A stretch of 64,000 nucleotides of DNA. Source: Lytechinus variegatus (Eukaryota; Echinodermata; Echinoidea; Temnopleuroida; Toxopneustidae). A model generated the notes under the pieces. The model was given only the letters and a program-made list of their open reading frames with translations, did not search any database and had not been told where the DNA came from. This document shows positions 37,201 to 52,200 of this stretch, in pieces. The stretch is from positions 30,593,129 to 30,657,128 of the forward strand of contig NC_054746.1 of NCBI RefSeq assembly GCF_018143015.1. Direction: 5' to 3'. Numbering within the stretch: position 1 is the stretch's first letter; each line of letters opens with the position of its first letter. Position numbers and translations under genes: made by a program.

Positions 37201-40200
37201 ACCGGTTGTGAAGAAGTATATTTGAAACATGATATACAATGTGATATATACACCACCTATTAATTAATTTGGATGCAACTGTTCCTTTCACTCTACCATT
37301 TCCCTTTCTTTACAGACATTGTTTTTGTCTATATATATATCATTTGTATTTACACATTTGTAATAACAGCTATTCAAATATTCTTATTTTTTTAATGTCT
37401 CTCATAGCTAAAATTGAAATACAATTATTGACCTATGAGAGACATAGAAAAAATAATGTTTCTGCTGCTTTTTGTATGAATCACATGAAAAAAAATGTAA
37501 ACTGTTAAAAAATACTGCATTTCATAGGCTGGAATCTTTGCAGTACTTAGTTTCATTTTCACTAATTTTACATGCCAAACATCAACAAATTTTTCCGCAG
37601 CACATAAAACAACACCAAAGTCACAGGAACTTGCTTGTTGTACATGAGTAAATCTCATGAAAATAATACATGATAAATACAGTATCTACATGTTAAGAGT
37701 GACTCAGTTTGTATACAACCAACGTGATGAAGTCTATCCCAGTGTTGCTATAGCATGTAGTGTAAATCATGAACAAAATAAGTGATAATGCAGACTCGTA
37801 TCTCATGAGATGTAAAGAGATTTATGAAATTCATTCACATCTATAAAAGGAGACGTCATAGTTTCTCTATTTTAAATATTTCACTTTTCCTTACTAAATT
37901 TGTCAAGAATGATATATTATATGACCATATTAAGTCAAATTTTATTCAGTTTGGACAATCCTTACCTGAGATATAACTCAGGGAAGTTGTGACAAGTTGT
38001 GACAATGTTCTGCCATTTTCACCCCATGTTTTGCAAAGAAAATGGTCACTGCACCCCAACAAAAATTGCCTTTATGTGGCTATAAAATTGTCAATTTTCA
38101 CTCTGATGCTTGGACTTTTATGTGGCATTTTATAAGGTATTCTCTTTTAAAGTGAGATCACATTCATATGAATTCAAAAGCAGAATCAATTGTCAGCTTC
38201 TTTTAAATAAATAGAGTTACTGATTTTATAATTCCATTTAAAATGAATGGGAAAATCACAAACTTTTTATAAAAAAACAATAAGCATTGCCTATTTTCCA
38301 AATATTTCAATTTTTTATCAGTGAAATATTTTTTTTCCAAATATTTCAATTTTTTATCAGTGAAATTTTGTGCAAGTAGGCCTATGTTAAAAAAAAAAAA
38401 ACAGCATTTTCTAGCATGATACAATATATTTAATAAAAAAACTAATCAGGATCAACTTTCGTATTTGTGTTATAAGAGACAATAAGTGGAAATTTGGGGG
38501 TCATCATCCAGCACAAACTTGATGGACAAATGTGACTGTGTTGTAGTCTCACTATAAATTAATTGTGCACAAATTTCATAAATGAACATCGATTTGTAAA
38601 GGTCATCTTTGTTAATGTCAGAAAATAAAATTAATCCTTGAACACATGCATGTCCTTATATAGCCATCTTGTATATTATGAATACAAACAAAATGAAGTG
38701 AATATTCCATGAAGTGTCTTATTTTTTGTTTTGTTTTTACAATGAAACTAAAATGCACTTCACAATGATATGTTTCTCCATCATAAATCTATATGCATGT
38801 GCGATGCTTTCAACATTACAAACTACAAACATAGACTAAAAATGAGACCAAAGTTTACGATACCAAACACAGGTTCGTCTATGGTAAAAAAGAAAGATAA
38901 ATATCAAAAGATATTGAAAATGATTAACTGAAAAGTGTTTATAATCATTTTAGTTCTATGTCAGAGCAATTTTTAAAAATTGGGTAGTAACAGATTTAGT
39001 GCTAATTATAAAAAGGACAATCTTTTCTCGGTAAGGGCATACGGTGCAAGTTGAGAGTCAAAGAGTTTCTACAAAGAAACTTTTTAATTTTGAGCATTTT
39101 GTGTAATAACACAAGACATAAATGGCTTGAAAGTTTTTCAAACTTAAAACTCATAAATTTTAGAAAGCAATTCATTCTTTGGTAACATCAAAATCAATTT
39201 CAATCCCTCTACATTAAATGAAATAAATTTTGTGTAGCTTTTTACCCCCCTCCGCCCAAAAAAGAGAAATATAAGTTGATTAACCATTCGCCCAAGGAGT
39301 AAACAAATTGATAATGAACTTCTAGTATTACCAAAAGATATTACATGTAAATGGTTTGTCAAGTTATATCAGAAGAGAAAAGTTTATAAGTAACAAAAAA
39401 ATCATATATTTTGAGAATTTCATAAGAACATTCAATAGAAAGAAAGCTGTTTTCATAGCCATGCATAGTTAGCTGCAGACAGTACATATTTTTTCAATCA
39501 TAAACCGAAACCTACTTGTAATTCACTGATTAACAGCAGCAGAAGAGCTTCTTCTCCAACATTTTTGGGTACAAATAGGCTGTTTATGATAAAAGAGAAA
39601 AATATTCATGTTACATATATTTTGAAAGTTTCCATGACTACTACAAATTTACCATGCTGCATGTATTGATAACATTCAGTACAAAATAATGAACAGGTCT
39701 TTAAGTCAGAGAAAAAGGGGTTTAATAGTCAAAAGCATGAAAAGCAACAAATTTTCCCCTTCGCTAGAGTAAAGAATTATCCAAATTAGTAATAAGGAGA
39801 ATTGGAATAACAAGGATTATTGATATAAATGCATACTCTGCCTTTATATGTATATCATTTACATGGATAATTATAAATGAAAAATATTGAAATAATTATA
39901 TATTGAAAAAGAAATTATAGTTATTCTCTATTCAGCAGAATGTACACATGTATGATATGATATTTTCCATCTCCTTCTGCCAATAGAAAAGGAAGTTTAA
40001 GTTGTAACCACATTTTATTATTTAAAGATTTTGAAACAGAAATAAATAATTCTTTATTTTGATTTTTTTTATCAATCTGTGCAAAGATGGCACTAAAATA
40101 TTTTTCATATAAAACTTTTATATAAAAAGTTATGTTTTGAACTATGTCATGACTGTTTGGTACAGCAGGCCTTCATGAAATATTCATGAAACAATTTTTA

Positions 40201-43200
40201 TAAAGGCATAAAACCATCAACATCATTCCAAGAATTTAATTTGCAAATGAAGTGCAGAGAAATATAAAAAGTTCTGTGCTGAACCATGCTATCCACAATA
40301 CTATACACTACCTCCTAAAGAAATATGAAACTGAGAATTATAATTATTTCATCACAATTAGCATGCAATCCTGAACTGTGAGCAACATTTTAAACCAGGT
40401 GGGTGTTTCATAAAGCTGTTCGTAAGTTAAGAGCGACTTTAAGAACGACTGGTGATCCTTTCTCGTGGCAAATGTTAAATTCATTGATGGTTTAGCACGT
40501 AAGAAAGGTTCACCAGTCGTTCTTAAAGTCGTTCTTATCTTACGAACAGCTTTATGAAACGGCCCCCAGAACTATGTTATTCTCAAGTATTTTTTTTCTG
40601 AATTAGAAATTGAAATGTCACATAAATTCTTAAATATGATTTTGGCCTGCCAAATAACTTTTTTGGACCCTGCCTTTTGTCCTTCATAAGTGCTTCAAGT
40701 AAAAGAGGAGGACCTACATGTACAGTATGATTTGCAAATATACGCAGTTAATTAGGATTGTGCATAAGGTATGAAAAAACACAAATAATTCTCAGCTTCC
40801 TTTTTATAGAACACAAATTATATTGACAGGCATGCACTACTTCAAATGTGATTTCTATTGCTCCTTCAGTGAATATAGAGGTATGCCTAAATAGTACTAC
40901 CAGCATTTCAAATTTTGTGAGATGCTAAGAACATTAATTCAATTAATATAATAAGCCATTCCGTAATTACAATTTGCACATGAGCAGACACTGGCTGTAA
41001 ACCAGAATAGTGCTTTTTAAATCACTTTTAATAGGTGAGCTTGATTATTCATGTTGATTGTCATGCCACAAAAATAGCAATCAAGTGTTCAGTCGTGTCT
41101 CATATTTGGCAACAGGTCAAATGAAAGCCAATTAGTTTAAAGCAGATGATGTACAAATTGATAATAGAAACTTTCCCAATTTAAAAACCTTCATGTATAT
41201 TAAGTCATGTCATATGGTCTATGCAGTGGTTTTTCTGAGAATTGAATATCACAGATCGGTATACCAGGCAAGCTTATATAACATCTTCTTTTAAAATTAA
41301 CTAATGAAAAAAAAGAACAGGAAAGGTCATTTGCAAATGCTGCTCTAGAGATAATTATGAAATGGCTTATTTATGACTGTTACATAACAGTATCTGCTTT
41401 TAAAGATGTATTAACAGTTATAGCCCAACATGCTATTTAGGGGAGAGTGGGGTAATTGAGGCCCCGGATTAAATACAATAAAGACCCTCAGTTAGTTTTT
41501 AACTCACTATTGAATATACAGCAATAAAAAAATTGCTTTTAGTCAAGGGGCTTCATCTGCCCCATGTCAACAGGGCAAACAAGGCCCCTCGACAATAGTA
41601 TTCAATGCTCATTAATATGCAAATTAGATTGACTGGTTCTAACATTTTTATTGGATAATGTTGGTCTTCTGTAGATATAGTATTATGCATTTAATTATGT
41701 TTCTACTGCTTTGCATTATTAATGATTGGAAGGATGAGAAAGGGGGCCTTATTTACATGTACCCCACTCCCCCCTCTCAATTAGTCATAATACTGAAGTG
41801 CAGCACAGAGAGACACTGAATTTTAGTATAAACACACACATGTTCTTACATGTATAGGGTAATAGTATGTAACACTCAGAAAAATTGTGTTGAGTGCTTA
41901 TTTCAACTGTATTGCAGATATACAAAATGTACACAATCACCATCATCACCCACAAATACAACAAGGATCTCTGTATACAGTACCAGTCAGCAATCTTTGA
42001 GCATACGCGGACACGCGGCGAGCCATCCAACCCGGATGTGTGTCACACGCGCGACTACTTGAGAGCAGGTGCTACTATTTCTCTTCGCGTGTCATTTTGC
42101 TCTCGTGTCAATAGCGTGTTACACTCGGCGTCGATCTTTTGTGATCGAGCCATTCGTCATGGTCAAGTGACCAGAGTGTCATACGCGGTTTTTACACTCG
42201 ACAAATCCGAACAAAAGAGGTCTAATTCGAGTTGCTTTTGCGTACAAGTAGATGTTCATGTATTGCGTTTTGATAGTAAACGCTATGCGATCGAGGTGGA
42301 CACAGGGAGGCACCGGCCGCGCCGCTGCTCTTGCTGCGCCATGCGGCACGAAGACGGAGAGCACCTGCGCTGCATGCACACTTCACTGGCACGGCGCTCC
42401 CGGTTACCGGCCCGGTTCTCCGGCGTGCGACAGCTTGTGGTTGGCTTTGCGTGCTTGATCATGCTCCGGTCAAGCAAAAGCAATTCAGAATTTAAATTTG
42501 AAGGAATTAAAAGGAGCCTACATCAAGAGAACATAAGATCTAGGATTTTACTCACATTGTTCTCCCGTTCCTCACCAGTCCCTCAATGACCCAAACAATC
42601 CAAGATTCATATGTACAATGTGTATGTTTGTGACGGGTGAGGAGTGTTGGTTGAATGAGGTCAGAGGCGATATCAGTAATGCATGTAAAGGCGTACCACG
42701 AAAAAATCAATTCCATTCAAATTTAAGTTTGAAATTTCGAATTATCATCAATTTAAAATACATTGTAATAATCAAAAGAAACACAATATAATGCACACAA
42801 TAACATAAACAATTAATACAATCAAATGTATAACAGCGTAAGCTTATGAAATGTAATACATTTTGAATTTGGCAAGATAAATGATGAGATCAATTCAGGA
42901 TCAATTTTATTTTTACAAAACTTAAAGGTTACGTGAATAACAATGAATAAACAGAAAAACAGAGATATGGCATTGCAATCAACTTTACTTGTGGTTGAAT
43001 TGATTGTACATGTCGGCCAAAGTTTTTATTTTTAAGTATAATATATTGATGTTTGATTATTAAGCCATACAATTAATTTAAGAACAGAGTTCAATAAAAG
43101 GTGTAACTGAAACACACTGGAAGTTTTAAAGGTACATGTATCTTACTTCAATATAGAGATTGTAATAAAAATCAATTCAACAAATGTGTGTAATGGATTG

Positions 43201-46200
43201 TAAATCAGTAGGGGAAGGCGGGGTAAGTTGAGCATAGGGGCAAGTTGAGCCACCAGCCCCAGGCCAATAATGAATGAGTCAGACATTGTGGTGGTGTCAT
43301 GTATTGATGACCCATAGCATAACCCCTAACCCCACCACATTGTTTTCAACTTTGAAACAAAAAGTAGTTTTTTAGAGGGAAAACTATGAATTTCATCCAA
43401 AAAAGTAAAAAAGAGTGTGAAATAGATAAGTGCTTTATAAATACACATGTCTTTAAATATAATAAAGACATGATAACAACATTATTAGTCCAGGTATGGA
43501 TCTTCATTCTTGTCATAGTCTTTTATATGATGGATGCATAATAAATGTGTGGATACAAAATTATCGCACTAAGTTCGGACTGGGGTAAGTTGAGCCAAAC
43601 AGCATGGGGCAAGTTGAGCCATGGTAATTCCTATGGTAATGTATCTTAAAAAACAAACAAACCATAAAAATTGATTGAAATGCTTGCTGAAAGGAGCAAA
43701 TTTACATGACTGCTCTTTTCCTTTTAAAGGATGTTAGTATTTATAGAGAATTAGCAAGTGAAAAAACTTTAAACAAAAAAATGACATGCTGGTTCTCCCC
43801 TCATACATTTTGTACATAGTTTTTGTGGCTCAACTTACCCCAGAAGGTGGCTCAAACTTACCCCATATATGGGGCAAGTTGAGCCATTTGACATCGTTTT
43901 TTTCAAAGGTCACGGTGACTTTCAGTGTGGGGATAGAAAGTTATTTATAGGTGGAAAATATTTCAGAAGAATTAAATTTCAAGGCAAGGTACTTATTTCG
44001 ACAAGATTATTAATCATATCAATTCTAACATGCAAAAAGCAAAAACTGTCACAACTTACCCCGCCTTCCCCTACATGTAGATGTACTACAGTTGTAGATA
44101 CATACATGTATACATGTAGATGCCTTATTGATACAAACTCTGTAAGATCGCCGAGGAACCCGGCGCAGAGGACAAAAAAAAAAAAAACTACTCCGATCCA
44201 GACGTACACAAGTGAAATCTTGGATTTATCAGTCGATATGACATACAATACATAAATAATGTACAGGTACGTATAGCCGAGGCGCAAGTCATGTCTCGTG
44301 AAGACGAAATTATAAAGCAGTGCAGAACTCTACACAATATACATTCTGTAGACGCACTGGGAATAGTTTGTAAGTAGATTTATTCAATTCTGGGTGGATT
44401 ATCATAAATATTCACGCAACTACGACCGGGCGGTTAACAGTTACCGTATCAGTGGAGCGGAGCTGCCAGTCGCCGCGCACCGCTAGCGCGGCCCGTATCA
44501 TGCGGCGGATCAGCGGACCGTGCTATCCGCTTCATGCTCGAGAGCGGAATCGAGCGGTTCATATGCTGTGCGACATAACATGATATCATTCGCGCGGAGT
44601 GTCATTTTTACACTTGACACTCGGCTAGAGCGAGCGGACACACAAGCGCCGACCGAGTGTCAGTTCTACACTTGTCACTCTGTAAACAATGGACGCACCT
44701 CTCGTGTCAAAAATCAGAACACTCGAATACATGGCAGAGTGCGCTCTAGCGTGACATTTGCGTGTCAATACGCTGCGACGGCCGGAAATGGCTCGCCGCG
44801 TGACCGAGTGTACTCAAAGATTGCTGACTGGTACTGTATGATTAGATGATTGTTATGTAGATAAGCATTACATATTCTAAAACATGAAAATATTGAGCGT
44901 CTCATTTTCACAATAGCATGTGTTTTCTTTATTGCAAAATAAAGAGTTTCTATCTTTATTGACAACTAAGGTAAAATATATCTATAGTTTAAAGCAATGA
45001 AAGATATTGTTCTGATTTTTAGTGCTCCACGAAATAAAGACAGAATATCATAATTATTCACTAACAAAAAATTACAGATTTTGTGACACTCATTAATATA
45101 CATGTACGTATAATGGGGTGCATACTTTTGTATGTTTTCTTTGAATGTTGAAAGAAGAATGTGACACCTGGCATTCCTTACAAGTTATAGACTTAAGTTA
45201 CTGCTAAATTGTTTCTGTTCTGTTTCTGGAGTTTTTTTTTTTACCTGGTATGATTATCAGATACTACTACATGAAATAAACGATAAATGTTTCTTTTTTC
45301 TCTCTCTCTCTCTCTCACTTGTCCATGTTTTTTTTCCAAACTTCCAATTCCCCTGAGGGATAACATAATTCTGGAAATAAATAATATTTGATTTATATCT
45401 TCAAAATGAAAATCATTGGATTCTTGAGGCAGTAACAAAGAAAATTATGATCAAGATTTTTTTCAAGAGAAGACAAGGTATTACTATACATCTTCTTTTT
45501 CACAAATGAACTGCATCTTGCTGAAATTCATTCATGAAATTCTATATATAAAATCTTATATTTTTTCAAATAATCTTTTTTAAAGCAAATATGAAGCTTT
45601 TTCATCAATGACTTTAGAAAATTGCAACTTATTTGTATATTTGCTATGTTTGGAAATCTCTGATATAATCTGATAATGTAAATTTGTTGAAGAACAAATA
45701 CCCAAGAGAATATTAATGATTCATATCAACCTATTTGTCACCATAATCCAATTACATGAATCTGTTAGTAAAAATATATATACTCCTCTTTAGGCTTGGG
45801 AGCCAGCGCCGGGTAATCGAGTCTACCCGATTCTCAATGCCAGAGTCGGGGAGTCGACCCTGATCTCTGGAGACTCGAGTACCAAGCGGCGGCGGTTCTG
45901 AGATAAAGGGACTCGAGTCTTTGCCATGCTCTCTCATTCATGGACGAAAATCGGCCCCAGCGCCGACTCTCAGCGCCGAATCCAAGCACTGAGATAAAAT
46001 AAATGTGGAATTTGGAGCCGAAGAGTCACATACTTCGAGCAGAATGTTTCTCTGCTTGGAGCCTGCAGTATACCGCGTGTATTAGGCTCAGTGTGCATGA
46101 CTGCATGTGGTATGGAGATGCATCGTGTGCATTGTGTGTACTGTGTATGTGTGTGTATGTGACTGTAAAATGCCAGTAGAGACCACGTGCGTTGTGGTGA

Positions 46201-49200
46201 GCGACACTTGTGATTGTATCATGAAAGTTAGTGTATTGGGATTTGTGTGTGGAATGTGTGAGAAGGTGTAAGATTTTGGCTGACTGAATAGATGATTGCT
46301 CCCCCCCCCCCTCCCATTTATGTACACTCTCCAGCCCCATGCCGATCCTTCCCCCAAAGCTTCTCTCTCCTCATTCCTTCTTTTCTTCCAAACTTTATTT
46401 CCCTTTTATTCTTGTTAATTTCTCCTTTTAGAAGTTGTAATTCACTACGAATTTCATTATAATTTTAATGAAGTGTTTATCACCTCTTGTTTATAAATAT
46501 TTTTATATATCTGTTCAAAATAAGTTTACTTAAATTCGTTTTCCTTATTTTATATGCAGCATATACCCCATGTTTCGAAATCAATGATAATCTTCAGGAC
46601 ATTAAGTCTCCTAGCTCTTTTATTGTCTCCCTTTTGAATTTAAATGCATTGATAAACAAGCATTCTTTATATTACTATGAGATATATCTTTATTTGCATA
46701 TCGCTTTGAGTGAATATCATGTTTATTAACCATCCTTTATACTTTAATTAATGATTGAAACGTACACATAAAACTACGCATTTTACAGTTTGTTTGAACA
46801 GTAAAGGTATTGTGGGCTTCGAAGGTTCTACTGTATTTTTTCCTTTCCTGAATATTTCTCATCTGGAAAATGTCATTCGAGAGTGTCAATAAATATTTTT
46901 GTGGGGAGGAGAAATGAAGTAGTTTGGAGGAGATAACCCCAGTGGAGGGGGTGTTTAGCAAATAATTTCGCTTTTGTGGTCATTCCCTCCTGTCAGTTGC
47001 ATTTTCTTTCATTCCAAAATCCCATTGATAACGTTTGCTTGCTAGTCTTAAATGAGAGTCTTGCCTTATTGGAATATTGGCGAGAAGTTAATAATAAAAA
47101 AATGATGTTATTGTTCTGTCAGTAATAAAAGTAGAGATTCAACTATGGATATTTTTCAGTCATATTTCATTTAATCTTAGTTATTTTAATCCAAACATTC
47201 ATTTTTTTTTCAATGATGAATTTCACCTTTGACCAGTTCGCCATTTTCTTAAGTGACTGAAAAAAAATACTGAAAACGTAGACTATAGTCCCTCAATTCA
47301 GGGACATCAACCTTCGCCAATTTGTTTACAAAACTTTCTTTGTCTCCGTCATGTATTGCACAATCTTGAGAAGCACATGTTTGGAAATCTGATATTCTTG
47401 CGGTGGTGGGGGGGGGGGGGGGGTACGAGATTGCCGCCCTTTTTATTCTGTTTTGGTTTGGCTGCCACATGGCCTCTCTCACTGTCTGGAGAAATTAGGT
47501 CAGGTAAAATTTGCAAAGACGTGGATAAGTTCATTTCAATTAGAGGCTTTGCGAGGCTTCCTTGATAGATGATTTGGAAATTGGCAGTTTTGGTTCTGGT
47601 AGGCCTTTTTAATTTGTCTAGAATCTCTAACTGATACGAACGCTTAACAATTCAATGACCTTCATGACATATATCATTTGTATGAATAATTTTTAAGTCT
47701 TTTTAAAATGTGTCAAAAATGTATGTACGAAGGATATTTGTTCAACTTAATAACATTTGCAGGTATGTCTGTATGATAAAATAAATTACCTCAGAACTGT
47801 ACAAATTAAGAACTTTCTTTTTCTTTGACATTGTCTTCAGACACGAATACAGATCTTTCTAGATTAATTTGACAAATAATGGGCTAAAACACTAAATAGT
47901 AAACACGCAAAGCTCACATCAACCAAGTATCAAACATTCAAACTTGGATTAAATCATGGAGATTCTACCTCCCATTAATCAACTCAGATATCATTCAAGC
48001 ACCAAAATCAATCTATCATCACAACACTAAAATCGGAAACAATCACTTCAAAGAAACAATGCGAAGGTCAAACCACGGTGAAACATGTGCTGTGTTTGTT
48101 ATCTTTGCAGCGAGTTGATCTTGTGATGATGGGGAGAGAATTTTTGTGTGTGGTAACTGTGGTTGATGTTTGCAATGCAGTGAGTTGGATCTTGTGATGA
48201 CTGGGGAAAGGACCAGGGAGTTGGGAGAAGAACCGAAACAAGCGTACACCGAGATAAAGGTATCAAGTGTAGGGGCATAATTGAGGCATTGTCTCAAAGC
48301 TCATTATCGGCGCTGGGAGTCGACTCTCTCTGGAACCGACGCCTGGGGCAAGAATCGGAGTCGACTCTCGCCAAGACTAGAACCGCCCAAGCCTACTCCT
48401 CTTGTTTAAAACTTTCACATGAAAGCAGAACATATATATATGTTCAAATAGCTATATCACATTCTTGTAAGACAACAGGTAACTCTGCCAAGTCGAATCT
48501 CTTGGGACCAGAGAAATCTGTTAGTCTTTGGTAAAATTTGACTTAGAAGAGGTATATAACACGTTTTCAACAATCTGGTCAAAAATTGCTTTGATTTAAA
48601 TAGGCGATTATTCATAGAAGATTGACTTAGGCAGAATTACCTGTACATCAGAATTTGAAGAAAAGAGAAAAATGGAGTGTTTAGTACCGTACTTCAATAT
48701 TTTTTTTCTATTCTAAACTACTTACTAAATTTCTCTCCAAATTTCATTGAAACTTCATTTGAATTGTGTTTCTTGTTACAACACTACTGCACGATCCATT
48801 CATTAGAACAAACTAAAATTTCAAAAACCCTCTACAAGAAGAACATTTTGAGCATGCTTTTATCCAGCCCAATTTAAGAATTTGTATTACCAAACAGCTT
48901 ATCAACCTTTATATTACGTGAAAGAAAACATATCAAATATCCAAGTGCCTCACAAAATCTCTTTGCAAATTTAAGACATTTTCATATTTCACCAAACCAA
49001 TAAAAAGCATTATCCAATGGAGAAAAGCAAGAAAAGATATTGATAATAAGAATAAAATTTATGTTAGTCAGAATTTGTAAGCAGCCCAATCAAAAGATTT
49101 TAGTTTTTATGATCTATTAAAAAAACATCTATAAGAAGAAACACATAACAAAAACTGCCCTGTAACAGTAGAAAAGTGCAGAGAAGGTGTGAATTTAGTC

Positions 49201-52200
49201 TGTACTCCAGACCATGCAGTTCCCGACACTTACTAATCATTAGAACAATGGCTTGGACGACTAAAGATGATACACATAAATCAGACACAAAAACAAAGAA
49301 AAGAAAATAAGATAGAAGCAAGAAAAAAAAATGAAATTATACTCAAATTTTCAAAAAATTATGCAAATGATAGAAATAAAAGTGCCTGAAATAATGTAAG
49401 CGTAGATGTTTAAGACAACTTTCAGTGTCAGAAAGAAAAGTTCTGATAAAATTGACATTTGATCCACTCTTAATTGTAAAAATGTTGTGTAATGCACAAA
49501 TTAAGAATTGTAAATTTCTTTTTCTACATAGGGTTATCAAATTTATACAAATAATATTTTAAATGTATGCAAAGCAAAGAATTTGGCTAGTGGAGGGAAA
49601 ATATCAAAAGTAACATTATCAACTGAGAAATAATGATACACTATAAAAACTTAAGCAATGATCCCTCATACAAGACGGTTATAATTCTTCCTAGATATAT
49701 CACTCTAAGACATAACTTGAGCTTCATGCACTTTTTCTTTTCATAGATCTAATTTTCAAATCTTATTACAATTTAACATTGAAACTATTGACTCTGTTTG
49801 TGGATAGCACTAAGATTTACATCATAATACTACACAAACAATACATGTATACAAACCAAAATCATAATAATAATTGATACAGAGCACTATTATTCTTTGA
49901 ACTAGCCTCTCCAATAATATCCTGGCCTGGCTAGCAAGCAATTGCAGTTCTTAAAGCGTTCAATGAAGTACAATATATCAAATGCTGTTTGATCATAAAC
50001 AAGAATTTATTATTTTTTTCTTAATCCATTTTTGTTTTTAGATGGGAGGCAAGATTCATCATATTCAACAATTCTCTCAGTAGATTACAAAATGAATTTT
50101 GTGTATTAAAAAAATAAAAAAAATATATCAGCCTACCTTTCCATTGAGTATAGCTTCGGTTTGAGTGATCCTCTAGAACTAGCAGGTCTCAGGGATGAAG
50201 CAGAACCGCCACTCACAGACGACCTACTCAAACTGCCAGTCCTCTCCTCTCGGCCATCAACAGAGGGCGGTGTGTAGCGATGGTCACATACGCCTCGCAG
50301 GAGGACTTCTGCCAGCTCCCTTGCAAGCGTGGTGCGAATGTTCTGCGAGGTTCGAGTCTCAACAGCTTTCAAAATGTGTCGGAAACGATTGATACCCTGA
50401 TCCAGTTTTCTGAAGAAAAAAAACAGATTAAAAATATGTGATACATTTATCACTTTGTAATTTTTTTTTTCACTTGCCAACTTCCTCTGAGGCAATCAGA
50501 TGGAAGGGTTTTAATGTTAAAATGAAGATAAGTCACCCTTACAGTTTCACTTTTATGAGAAGTTAACACCAACAGTGTGTTTAATCACAGCAGGTGTTGT
50601 CCATCACCAAAACTGGAATAAAATTTTATGACTAACAGACTCATCAGCTCATAAAATAAGGTCTTCATCGCACTTTCCCCGGCCTGACAATGCCTGGATC
50701 AAGCTAAGAACCGTCTGTGATGGGACAACTTATTTGGCTGAGGCCCAAAGTATCTGAGGTATTTCAAATACTTTTCACAAAGTCTAGTTTCAGCAAATCA
50801 TAAACCACTCCCCGTGAAATCTCAAGAAGTAGTGCCAGTTAAATGACAATGGCATGCATACCCTTGCTGTATGTAGATAAGTGGTGCTCTCTGTACAGCT
50901 GTTTCTAGGACTGGTCCTACTATATGACTCCCTGACCCTAAACTGCTGGAGCTTGAAGATGTTGTGTTTGCTTGCTGACCTTTCTCAATTTCCTGTATGA
51001 TTAAATAAAAATCACAAGTATAAAAGAAATATACACATATCTCAAGTAGAATGACTGATTATGACCAATCTGAAGAAAAATTACTTTTTTTTGATATCTG
51101 AAACTTACTGGAACTTGATGGTTTGTAGACAAAGCCTATATGAAATTCCCAAATTCAGTGGATAATGGGATAACACAAATCTGTAAACATCAAGTTTAAT
51201 GATGCAAGGTAATTGCCATCTTCCACAAAATACATCTGTGTGAGAAAAACAATAGCATGCATTTTCAAGCGCCATTGGCAGATACAAGCCATGTCAAAGA
51301 TTTTCTTTTACTATTTTTAGCAACATGACCCATTATTCTTTTATTCATTGCACTAATGGGGAAATAGATGTGTAAATATCATAAACAATAACACAGAAAT
51401 ACTTTTTATCATTACCATAGCATTAGAAATAGGATTCAGCAAGCTACACAAGGAAAAGGTGTGACTAATCACTTGTTATACTAATGTCCACAGCAATGGG
51501 CAAAAGCATGAATTCTAAGGAAATAATGGAGGTCAGTAAGAGCTTAAAAGAGCTGCTGACCTTAATTATATTTAAAAATCCTATTATTTGTTTCTTTTTA
51601 TCCTATTTTTCCAAGGCTAAAATACAATTTCTTTAAAACTTTAAAAACATGCAAGAAATCATCATTCTCACAGGTTTCAAAAATAAAATTTTTAGGGGAA
51701 ATATCCTGTCAAGAATCACTTTCCCCTTGAAAATCCTACCAAATAGGACAAAATCCTACTAATTGGTAGCTCTGCTTGAACATTTAATGAATGACTATTT
51801 CATACCTGTAGATAGTAGAGAGCCAGGTCGCCTGCTCTTTCGTAATTGGCAATGATCTCCTCTCCATGTTCTTCTTTCTTCTTCCCATCCCCTTGTTTAG
51901 CTGCTAGTTTCTCCATGCACATCCCTAAATGAGATGGAAGAAAATAAACATCATGACACAAATAATATGTTGCACATGATAATCATGAATTTTAATACAA
52001 CACACTCATTGAGGAAATTGCTTTCATTTTTTCCTTCACAAATGTTATCCTCATTTTCTGGCCAATAAAAACTGTCAAAACAATGAAAAGTAGTGAAAGT
52101 TGTATAAGAAGGCTTAATTTTCCTAATAAAAAAGCTTCATCACAAATAAAGTATAAAATAATTCATATAAAAGGAGCTCATAAATTTTCAAAATAGCAAT

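Noticed and set aside
41894..42589. 231-codon plus-strand frame and its minus-strand partners
   Set aside because: It crosses the end of the TA-flanked element and its GC-rich subterminal block; several frames are open at once because of composition.
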